From: an uncultured Solirubrobacterales bacterium
GTDB lineage: Bacteria > Actinomycetota > Thermoleophilia > Solirubrobacterales > 70-9
DNA: 5,988 bases
Reading direction: 5' to 3'
Assembly (NCBI GenBank): GCA_937910825.1
Contig: CALEMO010000199.1
Location: forward strand, 1-5,988
Made by a program: the position numbers and the translations under genes
Notes under the pieces: model-generated
Seen by the model: only the letters and a program-made list of their open reading frames with translations
Databases searched by the model: none
Told to the model about the DNA's origin: nothing
Shown: one piece after another, positions 1-5,621 of the stretch
Layout: each line of letters opens with the position of its first letter
Position numbering within the stretch: the stretch's first letter is position 1

Positions 1-1262
1 AACCTCGTACCATTGACTCCATCACAACGTTTTCAGCTGAAACTCCAGGAAGAAGGCTCCTCCCCGTAGTTCTCGCCGTCGCCGGCCTCCTGCTGGCGGT
101 CGGCATACCGAGCACCGCCTGCGCCCAAAGTTCTGGCCCGGCGGCAGACATCACTTCCGAAACGGCGCGGCCGACGGGAAACTCGGCCAGCGATTCCTCC
201 GCGTCAGTCTCGGGGAAAGGACCGCGCCTTCGGCCCGTCGCCAACTTCGAGCGCCCGGTCGAAATCAAGGCCGCGCCGGGCTACCCAAAGCTGATGTTCG
301 TAGTCGAACAAGACGGCCGGGTCATGGTGCTGCTTCGCGGCAAGAAGCTGCGAAGGCCCTTTCTGGATATCCGCGGACGGGTTGAAGACGGCGGCGAACG
401 CGGCCTTCTTTCGGTTGCCTTCCCGCCCGACTACCGCAAGAGCAAGCGCTTCTACGTCTATTACACCGACGCAACCGGGGACATCCGGGTTGACGAATTC
501 AGGGCCCGAACCGCGGTCAAGGCCAGGCGCAACTCGGCCCGCCCCGTGATCAACATCCCGCACCGCGAAAACAGCAACCACAACGGTGGCCAGCTCCAGT
601 TCCTCGGGGAGAACCTCTACTTCGGCACCGGTGACGGAGGCGGCGGCGGGGACGAGCCCGGCAATGCCCAGAACCGGAACGTTCTGCTGGGCAAGATGAT
701 CAGGATCGCCCCGCGGCGCTCGAACGGCAAGCCTTACACGGTGCCAAAGTCGAACCCTTTCGTCGGGCGCCCAGGCCGCGACGAGATCTTCTCGATCGGT
801 CTGCGAAACCCGTTTCGCTGGTCGTTTCAGAAATCCGGCGGGACCAGGTACATGGTGATCGGAGACGTCGGGCAGGACGAGTTCGAAGAGATCGATGTAA
901 TCAAGGCCGGTAAAGCGAACGGGGCTAACTTCGGCTGGAACAGATTTGAGGGTTTCTCCGAGTTCAAAGGCGGGATCGAAGGCACGGTCAAGCCCGCCCT
1001 CGTACTGCCAAGCCCTCCCAATTGCTCGGTCATCAGCGGTATCGTCGTACGGGACCCGAAAGTACCGGCGCTCAAGGGTCGCTACCTGTTCACGGACTTC
1101 TGCAATAGCGGCGTTCGCTCGTTCCGACTGCGAAAGGGACGTGTCAGAAATACCAGGGCAACCGGAATCTCGACCGGCCAGATATCCTCGTTCGCGGAGA
1201 GTGCGTCGAAGCGGGTCTTCGTCACCTCTCTTTCAGGGGAAGTACTCCGCCTCACCCAATGA
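1..1262 (+). CDS. Exported PQQ-dependent sugar/aldose dehydrogenase, paralog 1 (5' partial)
   Basis: Beta-propeller quinoprotein of the soluble glucose / aldose / sorbosone dehydrogenase family, expected to oxidise a sugar or alcohol outside the cytoplasm with PQQ. The frame is open from base 3 and has no in-frame ATG, GTG or TTG before the ATG at 294. That ATG lies inside the first propeller strand, so the true start is upstream of the window. Bases 51-125 encode an Arg-Arg pair, a Leu/Val/Ala hydrophobic core and an Ala-Cys-Ala|Gln site typical of signal peptidase I. A Ser/Gly/Pro-rich linker follows to about base 225. Family landmarks seen: ERGLLS with FPPDY; NHNGG with the presumed catalytic His (codon 579-581); GDGGGGGDEPG; GLRNP with the PQQ-contacting Arg-Asn (804-809); GDVGQDEFEEID; GANFGW. 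Two Cys codons (1023 and 1101) may form a disulfide. The stop overlaps the next start as ATGA. Family confidence is high; substrate is unknown. Confidence 0.88.
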   Translation, partial: PRTIDSITTFSAETPGRRLLPVVLAVAGLLLAVGIPSTACAQSSGPAADITSETARPTGNSASDSSASVSGKGPRLRPVANFERPVEIKAAPGYPKLMFVVEQDGRVMVLLRGKKLRRPFLDIRGRVEDGGERGLLSVAFPPDYRKSKRFYVYYTDATGDIRVDEFRARTAVKARRNSARPVINIPHRENSNHNGGQLQFLGENLYFGTGDGGGGGDEPGNAQNRNVLLGKMIRIAPRRSNGKPYTVPKSNPFVGRPGRDEIFSIGLRNPFRWSFQKSGGTRYMVIGDVGQDEFEEIDVIKAGKANGANFGWNRFEGFSEFKGGIEGTVKPALVLPSPPNCSVISGIVVRDPKVPALKGRYLFTDFCNSGVRSFRLRKGRVRNTRATGISTGQISSFAESASKRVFVTSLSGEVLRLTQ

Positions 1263-2608
1263 ATATTTTGAGACCATTTCGCGCGCCGGCTCTGCTGGCG
1301 GTATTCGCAGCAGCGCTGCTCGCCGCAACGATGCTCGTTGCGCCGACGGCCGATTCGGCCAAAAAGAAGCCGCAGTACAAGAACAAGATTTTCTTCAAGA
1401 AGGTGACCCAGGTTGCGAGTCCGACCTCAGTCACGGCCGCTCCCGGTTTCGGCAACCTGCTTTTCATCACTTCCCGGATGGGCAAGATCAGGGTCATGCG
1501 CGAAGGCAGGATGCTTGCCGCGCCACTGCTCGACCTGTCTGACAAGGTCGAGACGCTCTGGGTCGAGCAGGGCCTGCTGGGTCTGACTTTCGCCCCTGAT
1601 TTCAAGAAGACCGGCCGCTACTACGTGCATTACACAGCGAAGGGCGGCGACGTGAAAGTCGACGAGTACGCCGTCAATCCGGAGAAGGACCCGACCCGGA
1701 CCCTGCCCGCCAGTGGCCGCAACGTAATCCGGATCCCGAAGGTCTCAAAGGCCGGAAACCATAACGGCGGAGCGATAGCATTCCTGGGCAAGTTCCTTTA
1801 CATTGCGGTCGGCGACGGCAACAACCCGGGAGATCAGCAGAACCTCGCCCAGAACCTGAACAGCCTGCGCGGCAAGATCCTGAGGATCGACCCTCGGCCG
1901 GACCAGACCTCGGGCCGCACCTATCGCATCCCGCCCAGCAATCCTTTCGTCGCCGGCGGCGGCCGCGCCGAGATCTTTGCTTACGGATTCCGCAATCCCC
2001 ACAGCTTCGATTTCTTCCGCCCGGCCGGCGACGGCGAGCTTCAAATGGCGATCACGGACGTCGGCCAGGGGCGCGCTGAAGAAATGAACGTCCTGCCCTT
2101 CCGGCTCGCCTGGGGTGCCAACTTCGGCTGGAAGCTCTACGAAGGAACCCTGCCCTACGACTGTGAAGCGGCGCTCTGTCCTGGCGGCCAGACCCCGGTG
2201 ATCACCACCCCCCTTATCTGGCCGGCACTCACCTACTCGCACGAAGCCGGTTGCGCGATCATCGGCGGGCCCTACGTCGAGGACAAGTCACTCGGCAAGA
2301 TCGACAACCGCATCATCTACGGAGACTTCTGCACCAACCGGATTCGCACGGCAGCCCCGAACGGAAGCTGGATCACCAACGACCGCGGGATCGGTTCTTT
2401 CCTGCCCCCCGGCAAGGACCAGCACTCTGCGCTCAACGGCTTCGGCGTCGGGGCCGGCAACAAAGTTTATGCGTTCAGCAACTTCGGCCCGGTCTACCGG
2501 CTGGTACAGAAAGCAGTTCGCGTCGCGACCCCGGCCAAACAGAAAATCGGCTGCAAGAAGAAACCGAATCAGAAAAGGTGTAAGAAGAAGTCTGCCAGCT
2601 TGACATGA
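1259..2608 (+). CDS. Exported PQQ-dependent sugar/aldose dehydrogenase, paralog 2, with basic Lys/Cys tail
   Basis: 449-residue paralog of the preceding gene, same propeller family and probably an extracytoplasmic quinoprotein oxidoreductase. The ATG lies within the upstream stop (ATGA), and the nearest purine-rich stretch (AGGGGA, 1235-1240) is 18 bases away, so translation is probably coupled. Residues 1-34 form a signal peptide: basic N-region, Ala/Leu core, likely cleavage near Ala31-Ala34. Landmarks: EQGLLG with FAPDF; GNHNGG with presumed catalytic His168; VGDGNNPGDQQN; GFRNP with Arg245-Asn246; ITDVGQG (265-271); GANFGW (286-291). Cys332 and Cys358 keep exactly the 26-residue spacing of the paralog's pair. 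Cys302 and Cys307 are an additional close pair. At residue 341 a Glu replaces the Arg found at the aligned place in paralog 1. After the propeller, about 25 residues form a strongly basic tail with two Cys (IGCKKK...RCKKK). PQQ dependence is inferred from the family; no pqq genes are present in the window. Confidence 0.88.
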   Translation: MNILRPFRAPALLAVFAAALLAATMLVAPTADSAKKKPQYKNKIFFKKVTQVASPTSVTAAPGFGNLLFITSRMGKIRVMREGRMLAAPLLDLSDKVETLWVEQGLLGLTFAPDFKKTGRYYVHYTAKGGDVKVDEYAVNPEKDPTRTLPASGRNVIRIPKVSKAGNHNGGAIAFLGKFLYIAVGDGNNPGDQQNLAQNLNSLRGKILRIDPRPDQTSGRTYRIPPSNPFVAGGGRAEIFAYGFRNPHSFDFFRPAGDGELQMAITDVGQGRAEEMNVLPFRLAWGANFGWKLYEGTLPYDCEAALCPGGQTPVITTPLIWPALTYSHEAGCAIIGGPYVEDKSLGKIDNRIIYGDFCTNRIRTAAPNGSWITNDRGIGSFLPPGKDQHSALNGFGVGAGNKVYAFSNFGPVYRLVQKAVRVATPAKQKIGCKKKPNQKRCKKKSASLT

Positions 2609-2626
2609 TCGACCAACCAGAGGGAT

Positions 2627-2631
2627 AGAGG
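2627..2631 (+). promoter_or_regulatory. Ribosome binding site of the aldehyde dehydrogenase gene
   Basis: AGAGG lies 6 bases before the ATG at 2638. It is the clearest Shine-Dalgarno sequence in the window and supports this start over the internal ones. A second purine run (AGAGGG, 2619-2624) lies just upstream. Confidence 0.6.
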
Positions 2632-2637
2632 CGCTCC

Positions 2638-4173
2638 ATGGAACCGACAACGACTCAAGCAAAAGTTGAGACAGGCACAATCGAAGTCGAGAATCCGGCG
2701 ACCGGTGAAACCATCACTTCGATCCCGATCTACTCGCCGGAAGCCGTCGCGGCGACTGTGGCCAGAGTCCGGTCAAATCAGCCTGCCTGGGAAGAACTCG
2801 GTTTCAAGGGCCGGCGCGTATGGCTGGACAAGCTGCGCGACTGGATCCTCGACAACTCCGAGCAGATCACTGACGTCATGCAGGAGGAGACCGGCAAGGT
2901 CCGCTCTGACGCCGCCAACGAATCGATCTACCTGACAGACCTGATCAATTTCTACGGCGGCCGCGCCGGGAAATTTCTTGGTGAGAAGAAGGTCCGGCCT
3001 CATTCGCTTTTCGGTGCCACGCATAAGCAGCGGGTTCAGTACCGCCCCCACCCCGTGGTCGGGCTGATCAGCCCCTGGAACTTCCCCCTGATCCTGTCCT
3101 TCGGCGATGCGATCCCGGCTTTGATGGCCGGAGCCGCGGTGGTGATGAAGCCCTCTGAGGTGACGCCGCTCGGCGTCGAGCACCTGGTCAAGGTCTGGAA
3201 GGAAGAAATCGGTGGTCCCGATGTGCTCGACAGTGTCACCGGCACGGCCGACACGGCTTCAGCCCTGGTCGATCACTCTGACTTCATCGGCTTCACCGGT
3301 TCCGACCGGGTCGGCAAGCTGGTCATGGCGCGGGCGGCCGAAACCCTGACTCCGGTCAGCCTGGAACTCGGTGGCAAAGATCCGATGGTGGTCCTAGAAG
3401 GATCGAACATCGAGCGCGCCGCCAATGCTGCTGCCTGGGGCGGAATGATGAATTCCGGGCAGATCTGCATGTCGGTGGAGCGGATCTACGTCGAGGCTCC
3501 GGTCTACGACGAGTTCGTCACCCGGCTGACCGACGCGGTCAAGGAACTTCGCCAGGGCCCCGACGGAGCCGAAATCAGCAGCGACGTCGGCGCGATGACC
3601 CTGGAGGGCCAGACCAACAAGGTCGCCGAACAGGTCGACAATGCGCTGGCAAACGGCGCAACCGCGCTCACCGGAGGCAAGCGGCCCGACGGCCCCGGCA
3701 CCTACTACGAGCCGACGGTCATGGTCAATGTGGACCACTCGATGCCGCTGATGAAAGACGAAACTTTCGGTCCGGTGGTCGGGGTCATGAAGGTGGAAGA
3801 CTCCGAAGAAGCGATCCGCCTGGCAAACGACAGCCGTTACGGGCTTTCGGCGACCGTTTTCGGACCCAAGCGCAAGGCTGAACAAGTTGCCCGCCGGATC
3901 GAATGCGGCGCGGCCAACGTCAACAACGTGCTTTTCAATTACAACACCCCGGGTGTTCCGATGGGTGGCTGGAAGGAGTCGGGCATCGGCTATCGCCACG
4001 CTGAGTACGGCATCCAGAAGTACTGCCGTTCGGAGGCGATCGTCAGCGCCCGCATGCTCACCAAGAAGGAGCTGCTCTGGTTCCCCTATACGCCTTCCCG
4101 CCGAGACCTGGTTGACAAGCTGACCCGCATGATGAGCGCCCGGGACCTGAAGCGCCGCTTCGGCAAGCGCTAG
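2638..4173 (+). CDS. NAD(P)-dependent aldehyde dehydrogenase, succinate-semialdehyde dehydrogenase (GabD2)-like
   Basis: 511-residue cytosolic aldehyde dehydrogenase that oxidises an aldehyde to the acid with NAD(P)+. All superfamily landmarks are present: SPWNFP with oxyanion-hole Asn148; KPSE (171-174), whose Glu is usual in NAD-preferring members; GFTGS (218-222) of the coenzyme fold; LELGGKDP with general base Glu243; NSGQICMS with nucleophile Cys277; DETFGPVV with Glu375 and Phe377. The MGGWKESGIGYRH segment near the C-terminus is also typical. No signal peptide. After the catalytic domain come about 40 residues rich in Lys and Arg, including LLWFPYTPSRRDLVDKL and ending RRFGKR. Mycobacterial GabD2, as I recall it, has a comparable extension. 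It starts 29 bases after the second PQQ dehydrogenase, in probable operon with it, so it may act on an aldehyde linked to that pathway. The enzyme class is certain. Succinate semialdehyde as substrate is only a resemblance, hence no gene symbol. Confidence 0.95.
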   Translation: MEPTTTQAKVETGTIEVENPATGETITSIPIYSPEAVAATVARVRSNQPAWEELGFKGRRVWLDKLRDWILDNSEQITDVMQEETGKVRSDAANESIYLTDLINFYGGRAGKFLGEKKVRPHSLFGATHKQRVQYRPHPVVGLISPWNFPLILSFGDAIPALMAGAAVVMKPSEVTPLGVEHLVKVWKEEIGGPDVLDSVTGTADTASALVDHSDFIGFTGSDRVGKLVMARAAETLTPVSLELGGKDPMVVLEGSNIERAANAAAWGGMMNSGQICMSVERIYVEAPVYDEFVTRLTDAVKELRQGPDGAEISSDVGAMTLEGQTNKVAEQVDNALANGATALTGGKRPDGPGTYYEPTVMVNVDHSMPLMKDETFGPVVGVMKVEDSEEAIRLANDSRYGLSATVFGPKRKAEQVARRIECGAANVNNVLFNYNTPGVPMGGWKESGIGYRHAEYGIQKYCRSEAIVSARMLTKKELLWFPYTPSRRDLVDKLTRMMSARDLKRRFGKR

Positions 4174-4195
4174 ACGGGAACCGGTCAGGCAAACC

Positions 4196-4954
4196 GTGGC
4201 ATCTGCCGCGGAAAATGAGCTGGACGCATGCTTGAGCAAGATCTCGGCGGCCAGCGCCGACGGCTACGGGATCGTGCTGCGGCGGCGCAAGCGGCCGGGG
4301 GACGGATGGTTCCCGGCGGTGAAACTGGCCGACGAGGCACCGCCTGCCCTGATCTCGAGGGTTCAGGGGCTCAGCGGCGCTGGGGACCACATCCGGGCCG
4401 AATGGATGCTGGAGAGCGTTGCCCGCGCGCTCGCCGACCTCGGCGGGTCGTTTCTGGTCTCTTCGCACCGGCTGCCGGACCTTGGCACGCAGAACGTGCT
4501 GCTGGCAGCCGAAGGTGGCCTGGTCCGGGCATGTGGCCTGCTCTCGGCCCGGATGTCGGTGCTTGAAAACGACCCGGCCGCGAGCCTTGACGGAGTCGAA
4601 GTCAGCGACGGGTGGCAGGAGCTCGCCGATCTTTTCGGCGAGGGTTTCACGGGCCTGCTGGAGCCGCTTATCCAGTGGATTGATGCGAGTGGGCTGCGCC
4701 CCGCCAAGACCCTGTGGCAGGCCTCCGCCGACCGGCTCGCGCAGTCACTCGACTGGTGCGGCACGGCGTTCGACGATCGCGACCTCAGTCGGCAGCTCGC
4801 GACCAGGGTCCTGAACACAGACTCGCGCCTGAGCATCCCTCTGGAGTGTGGAGTGGACGACTTCGGAAACGATTTCCACCTGCGAACGACCTGCTGCCTG
4901 GCCTACCGCACCCCCGGAGCCGGCTATTGCCGATCCTGCCCGCTCAATCGGTAG
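4196..4954 (+). CDS. FhuF-like [2Fe-2S] ferric-siderophore reductase family protein
   Basis: 252 residues, close to the length of E. coli FhuF (262). FhuF-type proteins reduce ferric-siderophore complexes in the cytoplasm to release iron. The diagnostic feature is the C-terminal cluster Cys233-Cys234-X10-Cys245-X2-Cys248, ending four residues before the end of the protein. This is the same Cys-Cys-X10-Cys-X2-Cys spacing as the FhuF [2Fe-2S] site. The middle region (RAEWMLESVARALADLGG, about 67-84, and LLEPLIQWIDASGLRPAKTLWQ, about 154-175) is compatible with the FhuF / IucA-IucC-like fold. The start is GTG, with AGG (4187-4189) 6 bases upstream; no better in-frame start was seen. It begins 22 bases after the aldehyde dehydrogenase stop, so it is probably the last gene of that operon. 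Siderophore synthesis or transport genes, the usual neighbours, are absent, so the electron acceptor could differ from a ferric siderophore. Confidence 0.82.
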   Translation: MASAAENELDACLSKISAASADGYGIVLRRRKRPGDGWFPAVKLADEAPPALISRVQGLSGAGDHIRAEWMLESVARALADLGGSFLVSSHRLPDLGTQNVLLAAEGGLVRACGLLSARMSVLENDPAASLDGVEVSDGWQELADLFGEGFTGLLEPLIQWIDASGLRPAKTLWQASADRLAQSLDWCGTAFDDRDLSRQLATRVLNTDSRLSIPLECGVDDFGNDFHLRTTCCLAYRTPGAGYCRSCPLNR

Positions 4955-4973
4955 GCCTGGCCACGCCCCCCGA

Positions 4974-5492
4974 TCAAGTGATGCTCCCGGAGGCCATCTT
5001 TGCGAGCTTCGCCACCGTATTCATATTGCGGGTGGTCGAAATCCCGAGGCCGTCGAAAACAAGTTTTGACTGGCCCAGCCCCTCCGGATAGTGGATAAAT
5101 ATCTCCTGCGCGGCAGGTTCGAACTTTTCGTCCGCGACCCCCTTGGAGATGCCGGAGAGATCCGCCGGCGGCTTGCGGTCGAGGAACATGACCGCCACCT
5201 TGTTGCCGGGCTGATCCGGGTACGGGTTGGCGGCGAGCAGGTCAGCCACCTCCCGGGCACTGCGAACCAAAACATCAAAATGCTGGCCGGAAAAGTCTTC
5301 AAGCCGCCGCTCGAGAATCGACCGCACCTTGTCCGCAGAATCACCGGAGCGAAAGACCACGTTGCCACTGGCGATGTAGGTCTCGACCGCTTCAAAACCG
5401 GCCTCCTCGCAGAGTCGGCGCAGCTCTTTCATCGGAAGTTTGCCGGTTCCACCAACGTTGACGGCTCGCAGGAGTGCCACATGAGTTGCCAT
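4974..5492 (-). CDS. DUF1697 family protein
   Basis: 172-residue cytosolic protein with clear DUF1697 character: N-terminal ALLRAVNVGGTGKLPMKELR, then TYIASGNVVF, then IFIHYPEGLGQSKL, then a C-terminal ISTTRNMNTVAKLA segment. The length is full for this family, so the gene looks intact. The biochemical function of the family is not established. No signal peptide, membrane segment or Cys cluster is visible. The ATG (complement of 5490-5492) has no Shine-Dalgarno; TAGACT sits exactly 6 bases upstream, which fits a leaderless transcript beginning at the ATG. The stop faces the fhuF-like stop with only 19 bases between them, and the start diverges from metH. No functional link to either neighbour is apparent. 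Confidence 0.93.
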   Translation of the reverse strand: MATHVALLRAVNVGGTGKLPMKELRRLCEEAGFEAVETYIASGNVVFRSGDSADKVRSILERRLEDFSGQHFDVLVRSAREVADLLAANPYPDQPGNKVAVMFLDRKPPADLSGISKGVADEKFEPAAQEIFIHYPEGLGQSKLVFDGLGISTTRNMNTVAKLAKMASGSIT

Positions 5493-5498
5493 CGGCCA

Positions 5499-5504
5499 AG
5501 TCTA
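5499..5504 (-). promoter_or_regulatory. Putative -10 element for a leaderless DUF1697 transcript
   Basis: On the minus strand TAGACT fits the actinobacterial TANNNT -10 consensus and is followed by six bases (TGGCCG) and then the ATG. Transcription would start at or next to the start codon. No convincing -35 is seen 16-18 bases further upstream. Sequence match only. Confidence 0.45.
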
Positions 5505-5535
5505 GGTCAGATGCCGGAACGGTCTCAGTCAGTTC

Positions 5536-5576
5536 CCGGAGTGATCTCCACCCAAATGTGGTGACGATCACTCCGG
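5536..5576. promoter_or_regulatory. Long inverted repeat in the DUF1697-metH divergent region (candidate operator)
   Basis: CCGGAGTGATC (5536-5546) and GATCACTCCGG (5566-5576) are perfect 11-bp inverted arms separated by 19 bases. With one C/A mismatch the arms extend to 15 bp (5532-5546 and 5566-5580). The spacer contains a smaller dyad, CCAC (5548-5551) and GTGG (5558-5561). The centre is at 5556, and the midpoint between the two start codons is 5557. No T tract follows on either strand, and neither gene ends here, so an intrinsic terminator is unlikely. The best reading is a regulator-binding site shared by both genes; a structured RNA leader would require a promoter further upstream. Confidence 0.5.
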
Positions 5577-5609
5577 AAACCGGCAGCGAGGGTTACGACG
5601 GCACCTCGA

Positions 5610-5615
5610 TACCCT
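5610..5615 (+). promoter_or_regulatory. Putative -10 element for a leaderless metH transcript
   Basis: TACCCT fits TANNNT and is followed by six bases (TCATTA) and the metH ATG. There is no Shine-Dalgarno in the 20 bases before the start. No good -35 is present at 16-18 bases spacing. The geometry matches that of the divergent DUF1697 gene. Confidence 0.45.
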
Positions 5616-5621
5616 TCATTA

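Noticed and set aside
120..122. Lipobox reading of the first gene's signal peptide (Ser-Thr-Ala-Cys)
   Set aside because: The -3 residue is Ser rather than Leu/Val/Ile, and Ala-Cys-Ala|Gln fits signal peptidase I better. Lipidation is not excluded.
1745..2242. 165-codon antisense frame within the second PQQ dehydrogenase
   Set aside because: Shadow of the well-supported plus-strand gene; no domain character and no ribosome binding site of note.
2600..2605. Perfect TTGACA -35 hexamer before the aldehyde dehydrogenase
   Set aside because: No acceptable -10 lies 16-19 bases downstream, and a start there would fall on the ribosome binding site. It overlaps the last codons of the upstream gene and is probably chance.
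3394..4239. 281-codon open frame antisense to the aldehyde dehydrogenase
   Set aside because: Long antisense frames are common opposite high-GC coding sequence. The protein shows no recognisable motif, and the plus-strand gene is certain.
4363..4836. Overlapping frames on both strands inside the fhuF-like gene (157 codons minus, 131 codons plus)
   Set aside because: Their composition is the Arg/Ser/Pro-rich type expected from shifted high-GC frames; the fhuF frame carries the conserved Cys motif.
4928..4953. Hairpin across the fhuF-like stop codon (CCGAT / ATCGG with short extensions) as a terminator
   Set aside because: The stem is about 7 bp with one wobble and a 12-base loop, and no T tract follows. 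Too weak to call.
5536..5576. The large inverted repeat as a Rho-independent terminator
   Set aside because: It lies between divergent starts, so no gene ends here, and neither side has a T run.
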